A stretch of DNA of 34,699 nt from an uncultured Cytophagales bacterium (GTDB taxonomy: Bacteria; Bacteroidota; Bacteroidia; Cytophagales; UBA9547): positions 1-34,699 of the forward strand of contig CAMFLX010000038.1 in NCBI GenBank assembly GCA_945957555.1, written 5' to 3'. Within the stretch, counting starts at the first letter, position 1; every line of letters starts with the position of its first letter. A program made the position numbers and the translations under genes. The notes beneath the pieces were generated by a model that did not search any database, had not been told where the DNA came from, and worked only from the letters and a program-made list of their open reading frames with translations. Positions 15,660 to 24,613 of this stretch are shown here, piece by piece.

Positions 15660-17060
15660 TTAAATGTGTATTGCACGATTCTCTGTGGCAGCTAAACAAG
15701 CTTCCCTCATTGACTCTGTGAATGTTGGGTGCGCATGACTCATACGAGCCACATCTTCAGCCGAAGCTCTGAATTCCATCGCTACAACTGCCTCCGCAAT
15801 CATGTCTGCGGCACGAGGACCAATCATGTGAACACCAAGAATCTCATCAGTAGCTTTATCAGCCAATACTTTCACAAAGCCGTCGAGATCCATACTTGCT
15901 CTTGCTCTCCCCGATGCTTTAAAAGGGAAAGAACCTACTTTATATGGCCTACCAGATTCTTTTAGCTGTTCTTCGGTATACCCTACAGCTGCGACCTCTG
16001 GCCAAGTATAAACCACACCTGGAATCAAATTGTAATTGATATGAGGTTTCTGTCCAACTAATTGCTCTGCAACCAATGTACCTTCCTCCTCTGCCTTGTG
16101 AGCCAACATAGCACCCTTGATCACATCGCCAATAGCGTAGATACCTGCCACTGAAGTTTGTAAATGATCATCAGTTTCAATTCTACCTCTTTGATCTAGC
16201 TTAACACCTACATTCTCTAAGCCAAGACCTTCTGTATATGGTTTACGACCAATAGCTACTAGAACATAATCACCCTTGAACTCAACGATTTTCCCTTCAG
16301 AATTTTCAGCTTTTACGGTAACCTCATCACCCTTTACTGAAGCTTCTGTCACCTTGTGTTTAAAATGGTACTCAAAGCCTATTTTACCCAACACTTTCTG
16401 CAACTCTTTGCCCAACGCTTTATCCATAGTTGGAATCAAAGATTCACTGAATTCTACTACAGAAACTTTAGAGCCCAATCTTGCATATACAGAACCCAAC
16501 TCTAGTCCAATAACACCACCGCCTATAACGATAAGGTGTTTAGGAATTTCTTTCAAGTTTAAAGCCTCTGTAGAAGTGATGATTCTTTTCTTATCTACAG
16601 GAACTGTTGGTAAACTAATGGGTTTAGAACCGGTTGCAATGATAACCTTCTCTGTTTTGATTTCAGTAACCTTGCCGTCCTTGGCAGTAATTTTGATGGT
16701 ATTTTTATCCACAAAACTACCAGTACCTGTAAGCACATCAATCTTGTTTTTCTTCATCAAGAAATTGATACCATCACAGGTTTGTTTCACCACTTCTCCC
16801 TTACGTTTGATCATTTGCTCTAGATTCACTTTGATCTCACCTGGAATATCAATTCCATGGGTCTTAAAAGTGTGGGTTGCATTATGATAATGCTCTGAAG
16901 AATCCAAAAGAGCTTTAGACGGGATACAGCCTACGTTTAAGCAAGTCCCTCCTAATGTATCATATTTTTCTATTAAAGCGGTTTTCAAGCCCAATTGAGC
17001 GCATCTGATAGCGGCAACATAACCACCTGGACCAGAACCTATTATTGTAACGTTGTACAT
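15660..17060 (-). CDS. lpd: dihydrolipoyl dehydrogenase (E3)
   Basis: Reoxidises dihydrolipoamide of 2-oxo-acid dehydrogenase complexes with NAD. I take the ATG at 17060 (MYNVTIIGSGPGGY), where the FAD-binding strand begins, giving 466 residues; the frame runs 7 codons further upstream without support. The redox pair is GGTCLNVGC (Cys40/Cys45), the NAD-binding GGGVIGLE lies in the middle, and the C-terminal HAHPTFTE holds the catalytic His-Glu pair. It follows sucA, sucB and a four-helix-bundle gene on one strand, so it is the E3 of the 2-oxoglutarate dehydrogenase complex and may serve other complexes too. It ends before a strong bidirectional terminator. Confidence 0.96.
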   Translation of the reverse strand: MYNVTIIGSGPGGYVAAIRCAQLGLKTALIEKYDTLGGTCLNVGCIPSKALLDSSEHYHNATHTFKTHGIDIPGEIKVNLEQMIKRKGEVVKQTCDGINFLMKKNKIDVLTGTGSFVDKNTIKITAKDGKVTEIKTEKVIIATGSKPISLPTVPVDKKRIITSTEALNLKEIPKHLIVIGGGVIGLELGSVYARLGSKVSVVEFSESLIPTMDKALGKELQKVLGKIGFEYHFKHKVTEASVKGDEVTVKAENSEGKIVEFKGDYVLVAIGRKPYTEGLGLENVGVKLDQRGRIETDDHLQTSVAGIYAIGDVIKGAMLAHKAEEEGTLVAEQLVGQKPHINYNLIPGVVYTWPEVAAVGYTEEQLKESGRPYKVGSFPFKASGRARASMDLDGFVKVLADKATDEILGVHMIGPRAADMIAEAVVAMEFRASAEDVARMSHAHPTFTESMREACLAATENRAIHI

Positions 17061-17066
17061 TTTATT

Positions 17067-17098
17067 AGTCTTTAGTAGCAAGTCTTTAGTATTGAGTA
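17067..17098. repeat. left inverted-repeat end beside the four-helix-bundle gene
   Basis: AGTCTTTAGTA occurs twice in tandem (17067-17077, 17081-17091). The second copy plus its flank (17081-17098) matches, in reverse complement, 17473-17490 at about 15 of 18 positions. The two ends enclose the gene at 17115-17465. Confidence 0.65.
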
Positions 17099-17114
17099 AA
17101 AACTGCTACGTTGT

Positions 17115-17465
17115 TTATTTTAAAGTATTTTTCAAACCATAAACCATCTTCTGAAGCTCACTGATCTTTCCAGTAAGTTCTCCAAAATCTGGTTTATCAA
17201 TATATTTAATCCTTTCGGCTATTACTACTTGCGTTTCCAATTCATATAAGGATCCAATAGCTATTCCTAAAAATTGAGCAAATTCTCCCTTAGAATTTCT
17301 TCCAGCACCTTCCACTATGTTAGATGATATAGAAACTGAAGCTCTATTCATCTGGGAAATTAATCCAAATTGCTCTCTATTAGGAAACTTTTCAGTCATT
17401 GAATATACTAAAGCTGTTAAATCAATAGCCTTTCGCCACACTTTTAGATCTTTATAGTTATTCAT
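17115..17465 (-). CDS. four-helix-bundle protein (S23/IVP family)
   Basis: A 116-residue, entirely helical protein. The opening YKDLKVWRKAIDL, the middle FGLISQMNRASVSISSNIVEGAGR and the segment FLGIAIGSLYELETQ are diagnostic of the family first seen in intervening sequences of 23S rRNA in Leptospira and related to Avd of diversity-generating retroelements. The function of stand-alone copies is unknown; nucleic-acid binding has been suggested because of the relatives. It sits between sucB and lpd, genes usually adjacent or close, and is bracketed by inverted repeats, so it looks like an inserted cassette. The orientation follows the operon, so transcription through lpd may be preserved. Confidence 0.92.
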   Translation of the reverse strand: MNNYKDLKVWRKAIDLTALVYSMTEKFPNREQFGLISQMNRASVSISSNIVEGAGRNSKGEFAQFLGIAIGSLYELETQVVIAERIKYIDKPDFGELTGKISELQKMVYGLKNTLK

Positions 17466-17472
17466 ACTAATC

Positions 17473-17490
17473 TACTTAGGACTAAAGACT
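17473..17490. repeat. right inverted-repeat end beside the four-helix-bundle gene
   Basis: TACTTAGGACTAAAGACT is the reverse complement, with about three mismatches, of 17081-17098. The 10 terminal bases ACTAAAGACT are an exact match. Together the ends span about 410 bases around the four-helix-bundle gene. Confidence 0.65.
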
Positions 17491-17508
17491 ATCCACTTAA
17501 TACTATTA

Positions 17509-19041
17509 TTATACTCCCAATAACAATCTAGAGGGATCCTCCAACAGTTGTTTTACGCGTACTAAGAAGCCAACAGATTCACGACCGTCAATGATTCTAT
17601 GGTCATAAGATAATGCTACATACATGATTGGACGAATAACTACTTGACCGTTTTCAGCCACAGGTCTTTCAACGATGTTGTGCATACCTAAAATGGCAGA
17701 TTGAGGAGCATTGATGATTGGAGTTGACAACATTGATCCAAAAATACCACCATTGGTAATAGTAAATGTTCCACCTTGCATTTCATCAATACTCAATTTG
17801 TTATCACGCGCACGAGTTGCCAAACGAACCACTTCTGCTTCAATCTCGTTGAAACTCATTTTCTCTGCATTTCTGATCACAGGAACAACCAAACCTTTTG
17901 GTGCTGAAACGGCGATAGAAACATCTGCATAGTCGTTGTATACTAATTCATCACCATCGATGTAAGCATTTACTGCTGGGAAATCTTTCAAAGCAACTGT
18001 TACAGCTTTAGTGAAGAAAGACATAAAGCCTAAACCAACGCCATGCTTTTCTTTGAATGAATCCTTATATTTTGCACGCAAATCCATGATGGGCTTCATG
18101 TTCACTTCATTAAATGTGGTGAGCATTGCCGTTTCATTTTTCACTGCAACCAAACGACGAGCTACTGTTTTACGCAAGCTGCTCATCTTCTCTCTACGTT
18201 GAGATCGAGTACCACTGGCCGTATTTGCTACTGGTGCTGAAGCTGTTGAGCCATTTGACGAAGCTACCGGTGCTGTCCTTTGAGCATTTAGAGCATCTTC
18301 TTTCGTAATACGGCCATCTTTGCCAGAACCTTGTACTGATGCTGACTCCACTCCTTTTTCTTTCAATATCTTATCCGCAGCAGGCGATGCATGGCCAGAT
18401 GCGTAATTTCCTACGGTAGCTGTCGATGTCGCACTTGTACTTGGGGTAGACGATGCTACACCGGTATTACCAGTAGCCACACCACTCATTACTTCAATTT
18501 TTGCCAATAAAGCGCCAATTGGCAAAGTAGTGCCCGATTGCGCCACAACTGTAAGTTTTCCTGATGCTTCGGCTTGTAACTCAAAAGTGGCTTTATCAGA
18601 TTCAATCTCGCAAAGGACATCATTCAATGCTACAATATCGCCTGTTTTCTTAGCCCAACTTGCCACGGTAACTTCAGTAATAGACTCCCCTACTGCAGGC
18701 ACTTTCATTTCTACAACTTGACCAGTTGCCGCAGGGGCAATAGATGGTGTTGGAGTAACCGGTGTGTCAACCTTAGGTGTTGAAGGGGCAGCGGTTGCTA
18801 CAGCTGCAGACTCTTCGATCACACAGATTAATGTACCTATTGCCACAGTATCTCCTTCTTTTACTTTCAAAGTAATCTTGCCTGCTTTTTCTGCTTGCAA
18901 CTCAAAAGTAGCTTTGTCTGATTCTAATTCGCAAAGCAATTCATTTGCGGCTACTAAATCGCCGTCTTTTTTATTCCATTTTGCAATAGTAACCTCGGTG
19001 ATCGATTCCCCTACTGCTGGTACTTTTACTTCTAATGCCAT
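17509..19041 (-). CDS. sucB: 2-oxoglutarate dehydrogenase E2, dihydrolipoyl succinyltransferase
   Basis: Transfers the succinyl group to CoA in the TCA cycle. The 510 residues contain two lipoyl domains, each with the lipoylation site ESDKATFEL (Lys43 and Lys150), separated by Ala/Pro/Thr-rich linkers, then a peripheral-subunit-binding domain (about 215-255, [13 protein letters not shown]) and the catalytic core with SYDHRIIDG near the C-terminus (His481, Asp485). E. coli SucB has one lipoyl domain. The assignment as succinyl- rather than acetyl-transferase rests on the adjacent E1 (sucA). The gap to sucA carries tandem AT-rich repeats. Confidence 0.95.
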   Translation of the reverse strand: MALEVKVPAVGESITEVTIAKWNKKDGDLVAANELLCELESDKATFELQAEKAGKITLKVKEGDTVAIGTLICVIEESAAVATAAPSTPKVDTPVTPTPSIAPAATGQVVEMKVPAVGESITEVTVASWAKKTGDIVALNDVLCEIESDKATFELQAEASGKLTVVAQSGTTLPIGALLAKIEVMSGVATGNTGVASSTPSTSATSTATVGNYASGHASPAADKILKEKGVESASVQGSGKDGRITKEDALNAQRTAPVASSNGSTASAPVANTASGTRSQRREKMSSLRKTVARRLVAVKNETAMLTTFNEVNMKPIMDLRAKYKDSFKEKHGVGLGFMSFFTKAVTVALKDFPAVNAYIDGDELVYNDYADVSIAVSAPKGLVVPVIRNAEKMSFNEIEAEVVRLATRARDNKLSIDEMQGGTFTITNGGIFGSMLSTPIINAPQSAILGMHNIVERPVAENGQVVIRPIMYVALSYDHRIIDGRESVGFLVRVKQLLEDPSRLLLGV

Positions 19042-19050
19042 TTCTTTATT

Positions 19051-19078
19051 TGTTATTCGTTAATTGTTATTCGTTAAT
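19051..19078. repeat. 14-bp tandem repeat between sucA and sucB
   Basis: TGTTATTCGTTAAT occurs twice head to tail (19051-19064, 19065-19078), with weaker copies of its words on both sides (TTATTTGTTA before, TCAATTGCTATTTGTTA after). It fills most of the 94-base gap. No promoter or hairpin function is evident. Confidence 0.7.
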
Positions 19079-19135
19079 TGTCAATTGCTATTTGTTATGG
19101 ATCAACCCAATAACTTAATCACCAATAACTATTAA

Positions 19136-21883
19136 CTATAGTTCAAATGCTCTTTTTACGATGTCCTTTTGTTCGATTTCGTGAACTTTCAAGTATCCTA
19201 CTGCGGTAGATGCTGATGGTTTCCTTGCCACTACATCTAAGTATTTCTTACGATATACTCTTAATATGTATGCCCAACCTCCCATGTTTTCTGGCTCTTC
19301 TTGAACCCATGCAATTTTAGCATCCTTATACTTCTCAACCACAGCTTCAAACTGTTTCATTGGGAATGGAGCCATTTGCTCAAGACGAACTATTGCTATA
19401 TCTTTTCTATTTGACTTTTGTTGCTCTGCTAAAAGATCGAAATACACCTTTCCTGTACATAACAATACTTTTTTTACATCTTTAGCTGATACGAAATCAT
19501 CATCTATTAGCTCCTTGAAACCACCTTTGGTAAAATCTTCAATTGGAGAAACCATAGCAGGATGACGAAGCAATGATTTCGGAGACATTACTACACACGG
19601 TTTTCTGAATTGCCAAGCCAGTTGCCTTCTCAACAAGTGGAAGAAGTTCGCAGGTGTGGTTAAATTTGCCACAATCATATTATCTTCTGCTGCCAATTGT
19701 AAGAAACGCTCAGGTCTAGCATTTGAGTGCTCCGGTCCTTGCCCCTCATAGCCATGTGGTAAAAGAAGCACTAAAGCATTCATTCTATGCCACTTGCTTT
19801 CAGTACCAGAAATAAACTGGTCTATCATGGTTTGAGCACCGTTTGCAAAATCACCAAATTGAGCCTCCCAAACAACTAATGCATTTGGATTTGCCATCGC
19901 ATATCCAAATTCAAATCCTAAGACACCATATTCAGACAAAAAAGAGTTAAAAATCCTGAACTCTTGTTGCTTCTCGTCTATATGGTTAAGATTGCAATAA
20001 GGCTCATTAGTTTCAGCATCCTTAATCACTGCATGACGGTGAGAGAAAGTACCTCTGCAAACGTCCTGACCAGACATACGTACAAATTTACCTTCCATCA
20101 ACAATGACCCATAAGCAGCCAATTCGGCAGAAGCCCAATTCAACTTCTTGTCTTCGAAGAACATCTTTTGACGGTCTTTGATCAAGTTTTCTATTTGTTT
20201 TAAAGGTTTGAATCCTTCTGGAACGGCAACTAGAGCCTTACCAATTTTATCAAGGGTTTCTTGTGAAACAAACGTGTCTGGCGATTTATCAAAATCTTCT
20301 GGTTTTGAACGACGTAAAAACTCCCACTCTTGTTCTAGTTTTTGAGGCTTATAAGGTAATGGGTTCTGTTTTACTTGGTTCAGACGATCTTGCAAAGTGT
20401 CACGGAATTCTTTATCCATTCTCTGAGCCAGCTGAGCGTCCACATCACCTCTTTCGATCAATTGTTTGTTGTAAACTTCCCTAGGATTTGGGTGTTTTGC
20501 GATGATATTATAAAGCACTGGCTGTGTGAATTTTGGTTCATCAGCTTCATTATGACCATGACGACGGTAGCACACCATGTCAATGAAGAAATCACCTCCA
20601 AAAGTCTGGCGGTATTCTATTGCCAATTTACATGCAAAAGCCACAGCCTCAGCATCATCACCATTTACGTGAATTACAGGCGCATCAATTACTTTTGCAA
20701 CATCAGTACAATAAATAGATGTACGCGCTTCTTCAAAATCAGTGGTAAAGCCGACTTGATTGTTGATCACAAAGTGAATAGCTCCTCCGATTGTATAACC
20801 TTTCAGTTTAGCCATTTGAGCAACCTCATATACAATCCCTTGACCTGCCACTGCGGCGTCTCCGTGGATCATAATCGCAAGTACCTTACTCATATCACCA
20901 CCAAACTCATCATCTATTTGAGAGCGTGAATATCCTGCAACTACAGGATCTACCGCCTCCAAGTGAGATGGATTCGGGGCTAATTTCAAATTTACTGTCT
21001 TATTATAAGTAGTCTTGATCTCACTGGAATATCCCATGTGATATTTCACATCACCATCGCCCATGGTTAAATCTGGCATGGTATGCCCTTCAAACTCATT
21101 GAAGATCTGCTCATATGTCTTGCCCATGATATTGCAGAGTACGTTAAGACGGCCACGATGTGCCATTCCTATCACTACTTCTTCAACTCCCAAAGAAGAA
21201 CCTAAATTAATCATATAGTCCAAGGCTGGAATTGTGTTCTCACCACCTTCCAATGAAAACCTTTTCTGACCTACATATTTGGTATGCAAGAAGTTTTCAA
21301 AAACAACCGCCTCATTAAGTTTGTAAAGAATCCGTTTCTTTTCATCAGACGATAATTTTATTTCATATCCTTCCGTTTCAATCTTTTCTTTCAGCCATTG
21401 CAATTGATCTCTTTTTCGAACATACATATATTCAAAACCAATGGTTCTGCAATATATTCTCTCCAACTTATCAATGATTTGTCTTAGAGTGGCATTTTGA
21501 AGGCCAATCTCAGCACCAGCCACGAAAACAGTGTCCAAGTCAGAATCCGAAAGATTGAAATTTGAAAGTTCTAATCTTGGCTTCCTATCCTTTCTTTCTC
21601 GAACAGGGTTTGTCTTAGACTTCAAATGGGCCCTTCTTCTATATTCGAAAATCAAATTACGCACTTGAATCTCTTTCTCCGAAGCCCCAGATGTGGACAG
21701 AGATGTCCCTGTTCCATTGCTTTTTGTATGACCGTTACTTCCGAATTTGTTAATTTGAAAATCAAACCCTTCAAAAAATTTCTGCCAAGAAGCGTCTACC
21801 GAGTTTGGATTTTCCGTATACTGCTGGTACAAGTTCTCTATAACGACAGTATCCGCATTAGCTATGTATGAATATTTATCCAT
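19136..21883 (-). CDS. sucA: 2-oxoglutarate dehydrogenase E1 component
   Basis: Thiamine-diphosphate-dependent decarboxylase of the TCA cycle; with SucB and Lpd it converts 2-oxoglutarate to succinyl-CoA. The 915 residues are full length. It starts with the short E1 N-terminal motif (YQQYTENPNSVDASWQKFFE) that docks to the complex, then has GMAHRGRLNVL, the metal/ThDP site HGDAAVAGQG with INNQVGFTT, and the transketolase-like C-terminal part (FGYAMANPNALVVWEAQFGDF, LLPHGYEGQGPEHSNARPER). It is the first gene of the unit sucA-sucB-(four-helix bundle)-lpd. A Bacteroidota-type promoter lies just upstream. Confidence 0.97.
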   Translation of the reverse strand: MDKYSYIANADTVVIENLYQQYTENPNSVDASWQKFFEGFDFQINKFGSNGHTKSNGTGTSLSTSGASEKEIQVRNLIFEYRRRAHLKSKTNPVRERKDRKPRLELSNFNLSDSDLDTVFVAGAEIGLQNATLRQIIDKLERIYCRTIGFEYMYVRKRDQLQWLKEKIETEGYEIKLSSDEKKRILYKLNEAVVFENFLHTKYVGQKRFSLEGGENTIPALDYMINLGSSLGVEEVVIGMAHRGRLNVLCNIMGKTYEQIFNEFEGHTMPDLTMGDGDVKYHMGYSSEIKTTYNKTVNLKLAPNPSHLEAVDPVVAGYSRSQIDDEFGGDMSKVLAIMIHGDAAVAGQGIVYEVAQMAKLKGYTIGGAIHFVINNQVGFTTDFEEARTSIYCTDVAKVIDAPVIHVNGDDAEAVAFACKLAIEYRQTFGGDFFIDMVCYRRHGHNEADEPKFTQPVLYNIIAKHPNPREVYNKQLIERGDVDAQLAQRMDKEFRDTLQDRLNQVKQNPLPYKPQKLEQEWEFLRRSKPEDFDKSPDTFVSQETLDKIGKALVAVPEGFKPLKQIENLIKDRQKMFFEDKKLNWASAELAAYGSLLMEGKFVRMSGQDVCRGTFSHRHAVIKDAETNEPYCNLNHIDEKQQEFRIFNSFLSEYGVLGFEFGYAMANPNALVVWEAQFGDFANGAQTMIDQFISGTESKWHRMNALVLLLPHGYEGQGPEHSNARPERFLQLAAEDNMIVANLTTPANFFHLLRRQLAWQFRKPCVVMSPKSLLRHPAMVSPIEDFTKGGFKELIDDDFVSAKDVKKVLLCTGKVYFDLLAEQQKSNRKDIAIVRLEQMAPFPMKQFEAVVEKYKDAKIAWVQEEPENMGGWAYILRVYRKKYLDVVARKPSASTAVGYLKVHEIEQKDIVKRAFEL

Positions 21884-21916
21884 TATTTAATATAATATCT
21901 TTGTAAAATACTAGCG

Positions 21917-21944
21917 CAAAGGTAAGTATTTGATCCTAAACAAA
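21917..21944 (-). promoter_or_regulatory. sucA: candidate sucA promoter
   Basis: On the minus strand TTTG (21944-21941), 16 bases, then TACCTTTG (21924-21917), an exact -7 match 33 bases before the ATG at 21883. The spacing is one base shorter than the usual range. Confidence 0.5.
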
Positions 21945-21981
21945 AAATCGCCTAATCGCTTATGCAAGTATATTGAGATAT

Positions 21982-22014
21982 AAAAAAAAGTAGCAAGCTG
22001 AAAGCCTGCTACTT
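21982..22014 (-). terminator. terminator of the RNase G/E gene
   Basis: AAGTAGCA (21988-21995) pairs with TGCTACTT (22007-22014), with an inner GCT/AGC extension past one mismatch, followed on the minus strand by a run of T (21989-21982). The stem includes the stop codon of the RNase gene at 22009-22011, and it separates that gene from the sucA promoter. Confidence 0.85.
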
Positions 22015-23562
22015 ATGTAGATCAATTTCTTCACCATTAACATCAATAAATTTGTATTCAATGAGTCCTAATGTTGTATCCTTAATAAGTCCTACCCATT
22101 TCTTATATTTTAAGAACCATTTTATACGCTTTGAAATCAAGCCATTGGTATAATAAGAATATATAAATGGGTGCACCATAATAGAAACTTTAGTTTCTTT
22201 CTGTTTCGTGAGGAGATACTCTAAAGTATTTTCTATTTGATCTGAAATATTAATACTTGCTGCAATATTACCCGTACCATTACAAGTTGGACATGTCTCA
22301 AGTGTATTCACATTAACAATTGGTCTTACCCTTTGTCTTGTGATTTGCATGAGACCAAACTTGGTCAAAGGAAGTATGGTATATTTAGCCCTATCACCCA
22401 CCATTTCTTCCTTCATAGATGCATATACCAGATTTTTATTCTCTGGGTCTTTTACATCTATAAAGTCAATAACGATGATACCTCCAAGGTCCCTCAATTT
22501 CAATTGTCTAGCAATTTCCCTGCAAGCCTCTTGGTTTACTTTGAGTGCCGTGTCTTCCTGAGAATTTTCAGTATTTGATTTGTTACCACTGTTTACATCA
22601 ATAACATGTAAAGCTTCTGTATGCTCAATGATCAGATAGCCTCCATTTTGCATACTTACTGTCCTACCAAAAGCACCCCTGATTTGCTTTTCGATACCAT
22701 TCGCCTCAAATAACTTGTCTTTGCCGCTGTATAACTTCAAGATTTTTTCCTTATCAGGAGCTATCCTCTTAAGATACAACTTAATGTCTTCATAGGTTTC
22801 TTTAGAATCAACTGTGATAGAGTCAAAGTTGTCATTAAGCATATCTCTAAGAATAGAGTTAGCCCTACCCATTTCACCAATAATTTTATCATTAGTACGA
22901 GCAGTTTTAAGCGCTTTGTAACCCTCTTCCCACTTTCTCACAAGATCCTTTAAATCGCTATCAAGCTCTTTAACATCTTTATTTTGAGCTACTGTACGAA
23001 TAATGATCCCAAAACCTTCAGGACGAATAGAAGTCATCAGCCTTACGAGTCTCTGACGTTCTTCCTTTTCCGAAATCTTTTTTGATATACTAATGGAATT
23101 TGAAAATGGCACAAGAACTATATATCTCCCCGCAATGGAAATTTCGCAGGAAAGTCTTGGCCCCTTAGTAGAAATAGGTTCTTTAACTACCTGTACAAGT
23201 ATCTGTTGACCTTTTGTAAAAACCTGAGTAATTTTCCCCAATTTGTCGATGTCTGATTCGGTCTTAAAACCATTCAGCTTAGCAGAACCTTCTCCAGTCT
23301 GCGCCATCTTTGTGTATTTATTGAGAGATTTAATCTGTGGTCCTAGATCTAGATAATGGAGGAAAGCATCTTTCTCATACCCTACTTCTATAAACGCTGC
23401 ATTAAGGCCTGGTGCTATTTTTTTTACTGTACCTAAAAAAACATCACCTACTGTAAAGTTGTTGGCCTTATTTTCTTCATGAAATTCTGCAAGCTTTTTG
23501 TCTTGCAAAAGTGCAATTCTATCTCCCTTAGGACTAGAACTGATGAACAACTCGTTTGCCAA
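22009..23562 (-). CDS. rng: ribonuclease G/E family protein
   Basis: Endoribonuclease of RNA turnover and rRNA processing. The 517 residues match RNase G in length, without the long C-terminal scaffold of RNase E. Order: S1-like RNA-binding domain (about 38-125, VGDVFLGTVKKIAPGLNAAFIEVG), the 5'-sensor and RNase H-like parts, the DNase I-like catalytic part with HVIDVNSGN and GIIVIDFIDVKDPENK (the metal-binding aspartates), and a zinc-link CPTCNGTG that joins subunits in a tetramer. The 29-residue basic peptide, the TPR gene and the HU-like gene lie upstream on the same strand, an arrangement I regard as typical for Bacteroidota. Confidence 0.95.
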   Translation of the reverse strand: MANELFISSSPKGDRIALLQDKKLAEFHEENKANNFTVGDVFLGTVKKIAPGLNAAFIEVGYEKDAFLHYLDLGPQIKSLNKYTKMAQTGEGSAKLNGFKTESDIDKLGKITQVFTKGQQILVQVVKEPISTKGPRLSCEISIAGRYIVLVPFSNSISISKKISEKEERQRLVRLMTSIRPEGFGIIIRTVAQNKDVKELDSDLKDLVRKWEEGYKALKTARTNDKIIGEMGRANSILRDMLNDNFDSITVDSKETYEDIKLYLKRIAPDKEKILKLYSGKDKLFEANGIEKQIRGAFGRTVSMQNGGYLIIEHTEALHVIDVNSGNKSNTENSQEDTALKVNQEACREIARQLKLRDLGGIIVIDFIDVKDPENKNLVYASMKEEMVGDRAKYTILPLTKFGLMQITRQRVRPIVNVNTLETCPTCNGTGNIAASINISDQIENTLEYLLTKQKETKVSIMVHPFIYSYYTNGLISKRIKWFLKYKKWVGLIKDTTLGLIEYKFIDVNGEEIDLHK

Positions 23563-23598
23563 TTTTAAAAAAAATTATAACACTATAAAAAGAACATA

Positions 23599-23652
23599 GC
23601 CTATTGGATAGGCAATAAATAACTTTAGCCGCATGTATAAACATGCAGCTAA
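23599..23652 (-). terminator. two hairpins between the small peptide and the RNase gene
   Basis: TTAGC-c-GCATGT (23625-23636), loop ATAA, ACATGC-a-GCTAA (23641-23652) forms 11 pairs; a second small stem GCCTAT-TGG-ATAGGC covers 23599-23613 and is followed on the minus strand by TATGTTCTTTTTAT. They probably terminate or process the small-peptide transcript. Confidence 0.55.
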
Positions 23653-23672
23653 CTTATTCATTATCAAGAAGA

Positions 23673-23762
23673 CTACTTCTTCTTATGTCTATTCTTTCTA
23701 AGGCGTTTTTTTCTTTTGTGGGTAGACATCTTATGTCTCTTTCTTTTTTTACCGCAAGGCAT
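23673..23762 (-). CDS. AURKAIP1/COX24-type basic peptide (mS38-like, 29 residues)
   Basis: A very short ORF, ATG at 23762 and TAG at 23673-23675, encoding a peptide that starts MPCGKKRKRHKMSTHKRKKR and ends in HKKK; about two thirds of the residues are Lys or Arg. This is the known Bacteroidota short protein with the COX24_C domain, related to the mitochondrial ribosome/COX1 factor AURKAIP1 (mS38) and to the mycobacterial 30S protein bS22. A ribosomal role bound to rRNA is likely from the relatives and the composition. It is too short for most ORF callers. It lies between the TPR gene and the RNase G/E gene on the same strand, with hairpins after it. Confidence 0.85.
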   Translation of the reverse strand: MPCGKKRKRHKMSTHKRKKRLRKNRHKKK

Positions 23763-23796
23763 GATTTTGAAATTTTATGGTTAAACAATTTACAAT

Positions 23797-24594
23797 TTAC
23801 TCAACTAAAAGTTTTTCCGCTTCACTGATCAACACAGGGTCTGCGTTACTTCTAGTTATGATTTTTACTAATTCTCTTACTTTCGTAGGATTATTGGTTT
23901 CTTTATAACAAATAGCTAAATAAAACCTAGCCACTTGATCGTCAGAATCTTTGACAATGATTTTTTCAAACCTAGTAATTGCCTTTTCGAACTGTCGGGA
24001 TCTGATCCCTAGGAGTCCTAGGTTAAAAAGTGCCGTTCTGTTTTCTGGCTCTACTTCCAAAACTTGGTTCAGAATACCTACTCCTTCCATAGGTGCTGCA
24101 CCAGTAAGGGTCGTTACATACCCTAGTTTAGCTTTAGCTTCCATGTTAGAGGGAGAGATCGTTAATATCTCCTTAAGTATTTCTTTGCAAGCATCTGCCA
24201 CTTTACTGTCACGACCTTCGGTAATCCCGAAAAGGTTGTAGTATGCATCGGCGGTCTTTATTTTTATGGCCAAATTATCTTGCTCCTGCGCCGATTTCTT
24301 ATAATAATACACCGCGGAATCAAAAGCTGTGGCACTCGCAAAAAGATCTCCTATCTTTTCTGCAGATTTGGGATTACTTGCCACCCCCTTTTTCAATTTG
24401 TCAATCTCTGTTCGAAGTTCTTTCGGAAGCTCTACCGTATGGCTTACCTGCTGTTGAGCTGCTGTATCTTCCTTTTGAACCCTAGTGTCGCTTTTCTTTT
24501 CTTCCATTTTAATGACCCCTATTGGAAACATGAGTAATACAACAACGACACTTGCTGCACCACCCAGTAATATGATTTGTTTTTTAGAGATCAT
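23797..24594 (-). CDS. membrane-anchored TPR protein
   Basis: The 265 residues start with a single hydrophobic segment (about 7-29, IILLGGAASVVVVLLMFPIGVI) after MISKKQ, then a charged linker and at least three tetratricopeptide repeats (for example VGILNQVLEVEPENRTALFNLGLLGIRSRQFEKAITRFEKI). It is probably anchored in the inner membrane with the TPR part in the periplasm. TPRs mediate protein-protein binding; the partner is unknown. It lies 19 bases after an HU-family gene on the same strand and upstream of the RNase G/E gene. Confidence 0.85.
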   Translation of the reverse strand: MISKKQIILLGGAASVVVVLLMFPIGVIKMEEKKSDTRVQKEDTAAQQQVSHTVELPKELRTEIDKLKKGVASNPKSAEKIGDLFASATAFDSAVYYYKKSAQEQDNLAIKIKTADAYYNLFGITEGRDSKVADACKEILKEILTISPSNMEAKAKLGYVTTLTGAAPMEGVGILNQVLEVEPENRTALFNLGLLGIRSRQFEKAITRFEKIIVKDSDDQVARFYLAICYKETNNPTKVRELVKIITRSNADPVLISEAEKLLVE

Positions 24595-24613
24595 TGGATA
24601 AATAAAGTATTTA

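Noticed and set aside
16276..16887. 203-codon plus-strand frame opposite lpd
   Set aside because: Antisense shadow of lpd with low-complexity Ser/Leu composition.
19051..19080. Possible CRISPR-like repeat
   Set aside because: Only two head-to-tail 14-base copies with no spacers and no cas genes.
20375..20929. 184-codon plus-strand frame opposite sucA
   Set aside because: Antisense shadow of a clearly conserved coding region; no family resemblance.
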